DNA of 64,000 nt from Eupeodes corollae (Eukaryota > Arthropoda > Insecta > Diptera > Syrphidae). The stretch's first letter is position 1. Each line of letters begins with the position of its first letter. The notes beneath the pieces were generated by a model. The model had not been told where the DNA came from, searched no databases, and was given only the letters and a program-made list of their open reading frames with translations. Positions 1 to 12,400 of the stretch are shown in pieces. The stretch spans positions 192,121,174 through 192,185,173 of the forward strand of contig NC_079147.1 of the NCBI RefSeq assembly GCF_945859685.1. The letters are read 5' to 3'. A program made the position numbers and the translations under genes.

Positions 1-15
1 ACTTACTTACTTACA
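1..15 (-). repeat. Tetranucleotide tail of the RTE-like element
   Basis: The window opens with repeated ACTT, which reads as repeated GTAA at the 3' end of the minus-strand LINE. RTE-clade elements commonly end in short tandem repeats rather than poly-A. The tail continues off the left edge, so its length is unknown. Confidence 0.55.
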
Positions 16-1915
16 TAAGTCACAGTCCTGTGTGAACTAGGGCCTCACCCAACAAACTTCCCCATCTAGCTCGGTCCCTAGTTTCTGCACCGTATAGCAG
101 AACGGAGATGATAAGGATCTTATATAGCGACACTTTGGTTCCTCGAGAGAGGAACCTTTTTTACCATCGAAAGGTTCTGTTAAGTTGTTTTCAACCTTTA
201 TGGAGCAGCGTGAATTCTCCATGGTCATCCTGCACAAACGGACGAGTTGGACAGGGATGCCAAAACTAGACATGGCTCAATACAGCTCGTCCCTGTAGAT
301 GTTGTCATATGCGGCCATGAAATCGATGAAAAGATGGTGGCTGTCGATTTGGTGTTCTTGGGTTTTTTTCAGGATCTGCCGGAATGTGAATATTTGATCG
401 ACTGTGTACTTTCCTTTCCTTTCTATAGTTGGTGCAGTTGAGAGGGTCTCCTTTTTTCAGGAACCTCATTCCTGCTTTTAAACCTCTCAACACCTTCGAC
501 CACACGCTTCTCATGCACTCTCTTTTTCCTTCTGAGAAGTCGGTGTTCCTCTTGCCTCTTCTGCTCATAGAACTCATGAGCAGTTCTTGTCCTTTTAATT
601 AGCGCCGCTTTGCGTGCCTGTTGTTTGGCTGCATTTGCCTGCTGACACTCCTCATCAAACCAGGGGTTCTTTGTTGGTGGTTTCTTGAAACCCAGCACAT
701 CAGAGGCGGCTTCTCTGATTGCATCTTGGCAATGTTGCCACTAGTTTTCGATACATTGTGTTGGCGGCACAGAACTTCGAGAGAGGTTACTTGTAACTTG
801 GTCGGAAAAGGATTTGGTGATCTTCTTGCGATTGTTGCCGTTTCACGTTGTACCTTCTCCCAGCATATCCCTGTTTTGCCTTGAGTCTGGAAACCCGAAG
901 TGCTACCTTGGCTACAACGAGGAAGTGGTCCCAGTCGATGTTAGCTCCTCGGAAAGTTCGGACATCCATGATGCTGGAAGCGTGTCTGGCGTCGAAAGCA
1001 GTATGGTCAATCTGGTTAACGGTAGATTGATCTGGAGAACTCCAAGTTCCTTTGTGGATGTTGAGGTGTGGAAAACAAAATCTATGAGCCTGAATTCGTT
1101 GTCGGAAGTGTTGTCGTGCAGGCTGTTTTTCCCAATTATTCAACCAAAGCTTCCCTTCCTAACTTGGTATTAGATTCGCCCAGGACAATTTTAATATCGT
1201 TGCTAGGACACTGCTCATATGTTTTGTCTAATAGCTCGAAGAACATATCTTCGATGTTGTCATCCTTCTCTTCTGTGGGGGCGTGCGCACATATCAGGCT
1301 AATGTTGCAGAGTTTAGCCTTGATGCGGATGGTCACGAGGCGTTCGTTTATGCACCTATAGCTCAAGACTTTTTGCCTAAGTCTGGCTCCAATGACAAAG
1401 CCGCATCCAAATAAGCGCTGTTGGTTTTCTCGGTAGCAGTCTCCATTGTAAATATCGCAGTTTTTCATCCTCTTTTTTCCCGGCCCATCCCATCGTATTT
1501 CCTGGACGGCGGTGATGTCTGCTTTATAGCAGTCTAGGGCCTCCGCTAATTTTTCGGCAGCACGTGGTCTGTTAAGGGACCTAACTTTCCCCGTGCATAT
1601 CCGAAGTTCGTTGTCCTTAATTCGTTTGCGTTGGTTGTCAACAGTAAATCCGTCCGTATCCGAGGCTTGTTGGTGCTTCGCAACTATGAGGCTTTTACGT
1701 AGAGAGGAAGTCAACCCGACGACACAACCCCTAACCTTGAGGGCCAGATCTTTAGTATATCTCCAAAGACAGGGAACCGGATAAACTGCTCCTTATAGGC
1801 TTGGCTCGTAGAATGTGTTCACTAAGTAGTTCAACTTTACTGGAACTGTAGACGCCACCGTTGATTCCATCTCGAGAATTCTTCCGCTGCTGTCTGGATA
1901 AGGAGAGGTACTAGA
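1..1915 (-). mobile_element. RTE-like (CFDP2-like) non-LTR retrotransposon, internally deleted
   Basis: Read on the minus strand, this copy runs from a 5' leader (about 1915-1720) through an apurinic endonuclease domain (1714-1136), a basic linker (about 790-423) and a scrap of reverse transcriptase (about 420-60). The endonuclease shows a QEIRW motif, a CAHAPTEEKD motif and a degenerate LGESNTKLG where active relatives have LGDFNAKLG. The linker has NPWFDEEC and FYEQKRQEEH. Most of the reverse transcriptase, including the YADD box, is missing between about 470 and 420, and a second deletion follows the FDGKKG stretch. Leader and endonuclease match the plus-strand copy at 22450-24640. Family assignment rests on resemblance to proteins annotated as craniofacial development protein 2-like. 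It lies in the last visible intron of GBA2, and the copy is dead. Confidence 0.8.
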
Positions 1916-1929
1916 AAAACCTCAATAAA

Positions 1930-3030
1930 AGATAAACTCCTATGAAAACATTTTGGCAATATGAGTAAGCCAACTAGGACTGTCCTTACGAATTCTTCAG
2001 GAACTTTCACTGGTCACTATGCTTCATTGATAATGCCGTGCATTCCAGGACCACTCACGTCACTTCCTTCCAAGGTCATCAAAATGCTGATTAATTATCA
2101 AGCAATGACCGGCAGTATGGCTTTCGTAGCAAAAGGTCGTCATTTCATCTTTACATCGTTTTGTAGAAAATAAGTTTGGTGCACTTGGTATTCCAAAAGC
2201 ATTTGTTGGAGTTTAGCATCAAGTTCTCTTATCGAAAATGCGTGCTTTTGGTATTGGTAAATACCGTCTTCGATGGATTAGAAACTACCTTTCAAACCGT
2301 TCAATACAAGTTGTTATGGATGGTTTCAGATTTGAAACTCATAAAATAAATGCTGCTCCGACGCTTTTTCTTATACTCATAAATCATATTTTGTATGTCA
2401 CTTTTTATCCATTAAACTATTTCGTTGACGACAGTACTCTCAACTTTTCATATTCTTTTTTAGATGCCCTTCAAATGTGGAACTTCAGCGGCAGCGTATG
2501 ATAAATTAATTAAATTCCAATCTCGAGAACATTGTTTAATGGGGAATTATTACCAGTGTAGAATTCAATGCCTCAGAAACTCAATGCTGTCTTTTGTTGT
2601 TACAGCGGAACCCAACAAGAATGTCACAATCCATGAGTGGCACTTGCACCCAGGAAACTAGTCTCGGTATGTGTATTAATTATCACCTTTTATAGAATAA
2701 TCACATATTCGACATTGCCAAAAATGCAGCAAGGTGTCGAGTTTGCCAGTTGCATTCCCACCCTCAAACAATTCAGCCGTAATATTCGCACTTCCAGGAA
2801 TGCTTATCATTTTATCCTTGAGCTTATTGTTTGACGGATTGTTAAGTGCAGAGATATTTTTTAACCGCACATCGAAAATGTGAAATTCTATACCCAAATC
2901 TGTTTTCCCTCTTAATTTAATACTCCAAACTTTAAAACCAATGTGCACCGGTATCACCTCTTTCATCCTTCAAAGCTCGCACTGTGTTTAAACCTTAAAC
3001 ATCTTAAGCGTATTATTAACCCCTTAAGCC
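1930..3030 (+). mobile_element. CR1/jockey-group LINE relic (3' half)
   Basis: Frame-broken coding remains on the plus strand. They hold a reverse transcriptase piece (about 2238-2500) with the SNRSIQVVMDGFRFETHKIN stretch and a VDDSTL remnant of the catalytic box, then a fragment at 2490-2660, then a C-terminal tail at about 2740-3030 with FNRTSKM. The 2490-2590 part is similar to 32515-32610, and the FNRTSKM tail recurs at 34155-34335, so these are copies of one family. The tail end abuts exon 8 of GBA2 in antisense. Multiple stops and frameshifts show it is long dead. The clade name is my judgement from residue patterns only. Confidence 0.65.
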
Positions 3031-3219
3031 CAGTAACTCTCCCTTATGTCGTCTGGACCTGCCCATTTTCTAAACATTTTATTATGAAAATCGAGTCAAG
3101 TTCTAACGTTGCATTTAAAGAAAACACGTTTGTTTCTAATTCTTATTTTCACTTCAGACAGAAAAAGTTTATAGGATTTTTCAAACGATTCGATTTTTAT
3201 AATGAGGAGAAAAACATAC

Positions 3220-3430
3220 CTTGGACCCTCCATTACCCAACTATCATAAGTTTGATCGGGCATTTTTTGATTTTCAATCAAACCATCGTTGTCCTTGTCC
3301 CATTCCATGGCTTTTTCCATAATAGATTTGCAAGCTGGATACATAGCTTTCAGATAAGCAACCGAATCCATCAGGTACACTTTTCCATTTGTCTCATTTA
3401 TATACATTGAAGCTGATTTTCTATGGTTCT
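3220..3430 (-). CDS. GBA2: GBA2 exon 8 (last visible, likely acid/base)
   Basis: Encodes NETNGKVYLMDSVAYLKAMY, MEWDKDNDGLIEN and DQTYDSWVMEGP, the segment that holds the GH116 acid/base Asp. The acceptor I prefer is AACAG before 3430, which has a long T tract. A weaker in-phase alternative is CAG nearer the SASMYIN codons. The donor AG|GTATGT ends the exon at 3220. The next expected residues (SAYCGG in relatives) are not found in 1-3219 and must lie off the left edge. Confidence 0.93.
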
Positions 3431-6400
3431 CTGTTTTATCAAAAAAAAAAAAAAAGATTATAGTTAGTTGAGTAGTTTTTAAAATGAAATTTCACTTACG
3501 CTTTTCCTCTGCTGAATTCTTTCTCTTATTATCCTGCATATACATCTCATATAAACTATCCTTGTCTATGAACTCAATCGAACTAAATTTACTCGCATTA
3601 TCCGTCTGAGCTTGTGCTATTTCATTCAAAACATAATAATCACGATAGACTTGCAGTACAAACTTAGTATTCAAATCTTTCCAATCGTTAACATCATGGA
3701 TATTATAACAGTTTATCATTGTAAATGGTTCTTCTTCGGGATCACCCAAATCATGAGGAACAGAATTTTTAACTTTTCTTGGTGGATTTTTTCCATCGTA
3801 TAGACATTTTCTTGATTCGAGTAACTCAGCATTGATGGCATCACGAAAATCATACTGTACACTTACCTAAGGATGAAGGAAATGTTTAAATTAATAGAAT
3901 GAATGAATGACTGAATGATTAAAATTTTACCTGTAAATTAGGCCATAAATGAGAAAGAGCATGTGATGCATAGAAATGTACATCATAGGTATTATACATT
4001 CGATATTCATGTCCTTCGAGATATCCAAAACGACCATATGCTAATCTGGAAATGGTCTAGATTATTTAATTTGTTCCTTTCAAAACATCAAAACCAATGA
4101 TTCGTTAAAACAAATCTTCATGGTTGTCTTTTATTATTCTATCCCGAATCAATCATAAAGTTTATACCAGTCATAGATGGATACACATATCACCTGTATA
4201 CCTGTAAAATAAACTTGGTTTTCAATAAAATCCAGACTCTAATGCTAGATCCAGTCAATGCGTACAGAACATCTATGTACCTGCCGCTCACTTCGGAACC
4301 AGGTGTATTAATCTCACCTTAATGGTTCGTTGACTGGATAGCAATTACGGACCAATTTTCTACAAAGACGTCTTGGTAGATGCAAACATTCTTATGCTAC
4401 CGATATTGATTGTGATAAACAAGGGTTTTATTTCGCTACCAGTGCCTTCTTTAGCTACGGCTTACCTCACAGATACTTCTTTAAACACTGCGCCTAATGA
4501 CTATAATTTTACATTTAGATTGGTCGATAGCACAGAAGTGGTTGATATCATTAAATCTAATGGTATTGGGCTTGATGAGATGTCTCCAAAATTTTGTAAG
4601 CTTATATTGCCATTCGTCAATTTAAACTTTACCAATTCCCAAAAATTCTCATTATAAAGCATTCAGGGCAAATCCAATTCTACCCTTTTCGTCGAAAATT
4701 TTCGAGAGAATCCTAAACAATCAAATGACACCTAAACAATCTTGTTTTCGAAAAGGTCATAGTTAAATGAGAGCTTAAACTAAAGAAAGGGAAGATTTGC
4801 GACAAAATTTAGTTAAAAACGAAATAAACTTTTTGGTACTCTTAGATTTTTCGAAGATTCTTTTGACATTTTAATTTCTCTTTCTGTGCTGTAAAACTCT
4901 TGCGTTCCTACTTAACTGTTTGAATTCAAGCAGTTCAATTGAACAACGGTTTATTTATTTGTCCAAGCTATTCCCAATCTCTCGCGGCGTTCCACAAGTT
5001 TCGAGTCTGGGTCAAGAAGCTGTCCTTGTAAAGATTTTGACAAAATCGTATGTTGGTCACCAAAAAAATTGGCTGGTATTAAATGATAATAAATCTGTAA
5101 GCTTTGTGATTTCAAAAAAAGTTGTTAACCTTTATTGCTTCCTTCCAGTGCGCTTACAAAACTCCTTAGTTGAAAATGTTTAGACCACTAAAAATCTAGG
5201 CATATTGTTCAACCGAACTGGAACAATCACATCAACATAGCTGTGGGTAAGGCATATGACATCCCATGTGGGCACCACAATTCTTAACGCCTATAAGAGT
5301 GCACTCATTTATGGTTGCAGAATGTATTCACATTGCGAAACCGTCAGCAAAAGGAAGTTAAACGTCAATTTTTAACAGCCTGGTACGCTATGTTTACATT
5401 CTAGCCATGCTTCTCTCATATCTGAGCGTCAATTTTTTGTTTATTCAATTCGATTATGGAATTCTCTTTTCGAGCAGCAGCAGGGCATGTACAGAAAAGA
5501 TGAAGAGCTGGTTCCTCCTCTTCCTCGTCGATACAGCTTCTGCAAAAGTCATTTGAGAATACGCCAGTCGCTTGGCGTGCTGCCCGGTTATGACGAGATT
5601 ATATGCGATCTGCTTAAAGATAGCAAGCACCTTGAACGTTTTAAATCCAGTGTTGGCAAGATGTTTTTTGTGACTTGACACTAGTGTCGTTGTTCCACCT
5701 GGTGCCTGCCCTCCTCACAGCGTCCTGCATTAGCAACAATTTACAAGTAGCGATTGGTATGCCCGTGTGAGCCAAACGTGGTAGGATGGGCTGCACTGTA
5801 CCATTTCTGGCGAGTTCATCTGGCTTACAGTTACCTGGAATGCCTCTATGGCCCGGCACCCATCAAAGGTGAATATTAAACTGTTGTGCCATCTCCATTA
5901 GAGATGATCAACAGTTATGGACTGTTATAGAGTTTGTACAGACAGTCCAGAGATTTGATGGCGTCCTGGCTATCTGAGAAAATACGGATATCAGATGTTG
6001 ATATCACGTTTTCTTTAAGCCAGGACAAGACTTCCTTTATCGCCAAAAGTTTCGCCTTGAACACGCTACAATGATTGGGAAGGCGGAATAAGAGACTTAA
6101 TTTCAGACGTTCGGAGTACACACCTCCACCAACCCCATCTTTTGTTTTTGACCCATCTGTGTAAAAATGGATTGACTCATCCTCCAAGAATGTCCTAACG
6201 TCCGAAAAAGATCTGGGAGGTATAGCAATCTGGAAATTTCTGTCGAATTGCAATTGGGAGATGGTGAAGTGCTTTGGTGCTTTGGAATTTATTCTAAATA
6301 CCTAAGAATTACGGAGTGGCCAATGCGATGAAGCTTTGTGGCGAATAGCAGAGCGTGCAGCTATTTGTTTACTAAATATGTCAAGAGGTGTAAGGTAGAG

Positions 6401-9400
6401 TAAGGTGTCCAGTGCCCAGATGGGGTCGTGCTAGGCGATCCGCTTAAACATAGGCAAGACTAACGTGGGACTTTATTTAATTTGTCGCGGTTTATAGCTT
6501 TCTCTAAAGCAATCTACCATACTGGACACAGCCCCATTTATTACCAATAGCTTTTTTGCAAGAAAAAAGAGCTACAGTAGCTTTTTTGACTCTTTCCTGT
6601 ACGTTGGGTTTCCAATTTAGTTTTTTATCTAAGACAAGACCCAGGTATATTAAGCCTCGTCTGAGAATTTTAAATAATAAGACTAAATAGGTTTTGTGTG
6701 GGTTAACACGCAGTCCACACCGATCAGCCCAAAGTATAAGTCTGCCTAAGGCATATTGTAAGAGTTTTTTTAAGGTGTTCAGATGCTTTGCTGACACTGC
6801 TATAGCTAGGCTATCATTCTAAAGCCCTCCCTCCAGGCTAGTTAGTTAGAAAAATGCTAATCGGTATAGTTCGATAGAACGAAAAAACCTGTAATTGGCT
6901 TACAAGTTTCATGTGGGTGCGGTGGCGTAGTGCGTAGTGCACTAACTCCTCACACGCTAGATCGCTTGTTCAAGCCCACTTGGTTTCAGAGGAGAGGGGA
7001 TAGAACACCACCTTGCGCTGTCCCTCTACTAACGAATTGTCTGCCAAATGAGTTCGCAGTTTTGAGTTGATTATTCTTCTTCATTTAGAGATGTTAGTGC
7101 AGATGTGTCCACGTTGTTAAAGGCACCTTCGATGTCAAGGAAAGCAACCATACTGAACTCTTTATGATGGATGGAATATTCGACGGTACGTACTAAGGTG
7201 CGTAACGTTGTTTCCACCGATTTACCTTTAAAATAGGCATGTTGAGACGAAGACAGGAGTCTTGTATCAATACTTGCCCTTAAATGCATATCAATCAATA
7301 TTTACAAGGTTTTAAGAAGGAATAATGATAGACTTATAGGTCGTAGATCTTTAGGATTGACTTGCGAGCATTTGCCTGCTTTGGGGGTAAAAACAACTTC
7401 AACTTCTCTCCATGCCGAGGGAACACGGACCAGGTAAAGACAGCTGGTAGAAATTGCGGCAAGGATTGGTGCAATTATGTCAGAAGTATTTTGTAGCTCG
7501 GCAGATATTATTCCATCTAGTCCTGCAGATTTAAATGGTTTGAAGCTGTTGAGAGCCCATTGTAACAGGTATCTTGAGATCAGACCTATTGGATATGTTG
7601 CATTGGGACTTGAACGTGTTGCCGAAACTCGAATGTGTCGATTCTTCGTCGTTCTCAGGAATTAAGACTGTGTTACAGCACATTATGGCGTATTTTGCAT
7701 TTAGATCTACACCTACATCTATATAAAGTCCAGCTCACACAACGTCATAACAAAACTTTCTTCATCGACGAAGCACATTTCTCCCTCAGTGGGTAATATA
7801 TAAACAAATTTGTCGTGTTTGCACAAAATTGTAGTATTTGGGGTTCTGAGAATCCTCAAGTAATTGAAGAGAAGCCATTACATCCACAAAAAGATACTGT
7901 ATGGTGTGCTCTATGGTCCGGAGGTGTGATTTGACCTTACTTCTTCGAAAACGACGATGGAACAACTGGAGCGTGATGGTCGTATCATAACCGACTTGGT
8001 TTCTTGTGGTTATAAGAAGACGGTGCGGCATACCATACAACTCTTTTGTTGCACATTTCCTTGCCGCGTAATTTCTCGTCGTGGCGATATTAATTGGCCA
8101 CCAAGATCATGCGATTTGGCACCGCTGGACTTTTATTTTTTGACTGTGTTTATGCAGATAAACCTAAACTAACCTAAACTAACATTCGCCCAATATGTCT
8201 CAAAAAGTGTTCGGAAATTACTTCAAAAGAATCGATGTTTGGAACAATTCGCTTGGTGGTCATTTAAATGCTGTAGAGTTCAACACATAACTTCAACATC
8301 CCAACTTGTATTTAAGTAGCAAACAATTGTCGAAGCCTAGCTTTCATAACCTATTTAATTGTTACCTTAATCTAAATTACAACACAATATGTCTTAATGT
8401 GTTAGTTTTTGTATGTTATAAATAAATGGGAAAATATAAATAAAATTGTTTGTTGCATACCTTGGATCATCATATTCCAATTCCTTGCCAAATGAAGAAT
8501 CACATTTAAGCCATATAGCGCCACCATCCGAAATAAAATAGAGCTCATTAAATATGGCACTTTTATACCAATCAGGAAGTCCCCTAAAAAAATAAAAATA
8601 GAATATACAAATCAATTTTATACAATTTAAATTATATTTTTTTATTTTTACTCATCATCCAATATTGGCTTTTGCCATGCTTCAATTAATTTTTCCCAAT
8701 TCGAGTAACTTTTTATAGCATAATCACAAATCTTAGGTCCAGCCTCATTATCAGAACCAAAATATTTGGTATAATATCTTGTGTGGGTGTTGATTTTCTT
8801 TGGAAATGTTACATTTGGCATATCCCATGCTAGGACAAATTCCAAGTCATGACTTGAATTCGGTCGAACAAGAACTTGAGAACAAATTCCAACTCCGAGA
8901 TCTTTATCTAAAAAACAAAAACATGAGCAAAAGTTCACACCATTTAAAATTTAAGTTGTTTTACTTTTTAAATTTTCATCGATAACCTTATCGCCTAGTT
9001 GTCCGGTTTTAGCCAATTCCGTCCATAATTTCTCACCATTTCCTGTCGGATCGAATTGTGTACATCTTGTGATATTAACTTCCGGCAATATACGACAACC
9101 CAAATTGTATGTAAATTGCATGTCATTTAATTTCTGTTTAATTGAAATTCCCTTGGTGTGTCCTTCGTTGAAGAAAGCACTTTCCGGACATCCTTCGGCA
9201 TCTTGTTTTTTATTGCCAGTTCCATTTTTAAATGTTAGAGTAATTGTAACTTTACGTTCTTTATCACCGACATTTATCACTTGCCATACAAATACAGCAC
9301 ATGGGACGCTAGATTCTTTGTATTCGTGTGGAATCACTGGTGACACTTGTCGGCAAATTAGCTTAATACCATAGTCTGACAAATCGATTTCTGACCAAGC

Positions 9401-12400
9401 TCGGGGATATAGGCCAGTGTAGTTGCATTTAGCCGGATCAAGGTTGTTTTCCCATGAGTTTAGTGGTGTCTTAGGCCGGCTGCAATATTTCATTGGACTC
9501 TTAGGGGGGCTATTTTTTTTTTATTTTTGTGTGTAGTTGATGAGGGAGTGGGTGGAATTTGTTGTATTTGTTATTTTGTGCAAAAATTGGGAGAAAAGGG
9601 AAAAACATAAAAAAAACGAGGGAAAGAATAAAACTCAGTAAATAAAACTGTTCAAAAAAAAGTTTTATAGTACACCGAAGACAAACGACAGACATAAAGA
9701 AGCACTGCCAAAAATGGACATATCCCCAGGTCCTGCCTGATGCTGTTTATAGCTCACTGCATCGCCTTGCACATGTATGTAGTATCTTTACCACCACCAC
9801 CTTTTATGTTTATGAGTTGTGGGAGGGAGAGTATAAGTCTTAAACATCACAAATAGAAGTTGTGGAATAATAAATTGTGACTCGTGAGAAGATGATATGG
9901 TGTAACGTGTAGGATGGTTGAATGAAATATAAGATTAAGGCTCTGAAAAATGTTCCCGAAAAATTGAAAAAAAAAATGAAGAAAACATGAAATGTAAACA
10001 TTTAAAATTTAAAGAATTCAAGGAAGAAGAACATTTAGGAGCATGCCATGCAACATATTCATGCTACTTCAACTTTGGTCTTGAGTTTTGGGGATGACGT
10101 GCAGTACAGGTAAATCGTTGGCTCATCTATAGTCCTCATTTTTATATCACCTAGACTGTTTATAGAAGTTCGTTTTTTGCCTCTATTTCGGTTTTTCTTA
10201 CTCCAAAAAATAACAAGATAAAAAATCCATTAATCTTGCACGTGTTTGAAGCTCCTTTCTCCATAAGAAATAGGAGCGGAGCTATTTTTAATGTCTCTGT
10301 CAGCGAGCATAACAAATCCAAAATAAGAACTATTTTTACTTTGTAAACATAAATAAAATAAGATGAGGTTTGTTTAACATTTGGAACTAATTACATATTA
10401 TTAGGTTTGTGTATTTTTGTTATTTTATCAATCTTTGTTTTTGCTTTGTGTTACAGGACAGCAAAGGAATGAGTGCTGATGGTCTTGGGATATTTATGGT
10501 GGTGATATACTATAGGGCCATTTTTCAAATTCGGAAAGTGAAGAAATAAATGCAGTGAAAAAAAGGTGAGCTTGTTTTAGAATTGACTTTTCTTTCGATT
10601 TAAACTTTTCAGTTGGAGTATGTTTTAAGTTATTAATATTAAGACCCTTTTCGATCAAATTGTTACCAAAACGAACATACAGAAGCTAAAGACCCACACC
10701 TGAATCAAATAATGGTTTTAAGCAACTAGCAAATTCATTGTCATTTTTTACGATACTGAGATCAAAGATGTATATTTTGAACCCAGTTCTGAATTACCAG
10801 TCTCAGTACAGTATAGTTCCCTTTCAAAAAGAAGGTGTCCAAAATGTCATTGTCGAAACGAGAACGGTAGATAGGGAAAGTTGGACAGTTATCAGAAAAG
10901 TAATTTAAAATTTCGAACAAATTGTGGCGATGGTCTTTCAAATATTCGCATCGATCACAGAATTCAATTTTTAGCCTGCAAAAGGAGTAAAATGTCAATT
11001 TTTACAATTCTATCATATTCAAAATGTCAAAAACATGTTTTGAAAACATTCGCAACTTATTTTTCAGTTTTGAAGAATATATAACTTTTTTGTTGTATTT
11101 ATTGATTGTATGATTTTCTGACTTCTCGGGAAAGGCGTTAAACCTGTTCTTCATTGCATTCTTTTTCTTCCTTTCCATATTGTAAGTCAATTTTTAGGAT
11201 GTTTTTTCAATTGTGTTGGAGACTATGGAGCGAAACACCTTCTTTTGTATTCAATTGACTTAAGTAAACCAGATCCGTTCCTTTGAATATTTGGATTGTT
11301 TTTTAGATTTAAGTCTAACCTTACTACTACCATGCACTGCACATGAAGATGGGAACATGCACCTTATTTATTTAGAATTCTTGAATTGCAGCTAGACTTT
11401 ACAATAAGAAATATCGAATTGCTAAACTTTATCCGAATCATCGGGTATATGTGTCATTCTCAGATGGTCAATTTCCAAACCAAGCAAACTAGTTAATGAA
11501 GACCCCTCATGCCCTACGACAACGATGTACCTCAGTAGGTGAGCTTAAATGGCAATAATATCCAAAAGCACAACAGACATGATTTTGAAGTAAAACTTTT
11601 GGCGATAAAAGAATTCTTGTCCTGGCTTAGCAAGTCAGGCCGTTATCAAATCACTGGACTCTGTGTCTACAAATTCATTAGCAGTCCATAACTGTCGATC
11701 ATCTCTCATTGAGATGGCACAACAATTTAATATTCACCTTTGCGGGGTGCCGGTCCATTGAGACATTAAAGGAAATTGTAAGGCTGATGAAGTCGGTGTC
11801 ATAACCCATCACTGTTTAATAGAAGAGCACGCCAATCGGCTAGAAGTATTTTCAAATGACTTTTGTAGAAGCTGTATGCATATTCAAGAGGAGAAACAGT
11901 TCTTCACCTCCTCTGTACATGCCATGCTCTAATAATATACATAATCAGTCTTTCAAGTTTCGTAAGGGACTCAGACTGGTTTCATTGAGCTTAGAAGAGC
12001 GTATCAAGATGCATGCGGTATGACTATGTGCCAATAAACTGGCCTTAGTGTGTCCTACTCTATCTTGGACAGCCACTTTCACATTACCAGCGAGACAATT
12101 CCTTGATAAAGAATACCGAGGCAGGTAGATAGGACGGTCTGGTGTAATGTCGTGACTATTCCGTTCACAAGACTCAAGCCCTTTGGATTTCTTTCTTTTG
12201 GGGCAATAAAAAAAGAGTGTACTCAAAATTGCTCCGAAACTTTTTGGAGATTTTGCGAAAAACCACGGAGGCTGTTGTAGACATCAACTGAAATAGATTA
12301 TCCCGTCTTATAAACCTTTTTTACTTTTTTTTAAGTAGACCTACGCCTTGCATTGTCATTGGGGCAAATAATTTGAACATTTGTTGTATATAGCTTATTC

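Noticed and set aside
1..3219. Further GBA2 exons downstream of exon 8
   Set aside because: Looked for the expected SAYCGG-type and QSDEVW-type sequences on the minus strand and found only transposon remains; the missing exons must be outside the window.
2943..3410. 155-residue plus-strand ORF
   Set aside because: Its first part is the CR1-like tail and the rest is the antisense of GBA2 exon 8. The minus-strand reading has the conserved protein.
10762..11190. Short ORFs on both strands
   Set aside because: No similarity recognised, low complexity, intronic.
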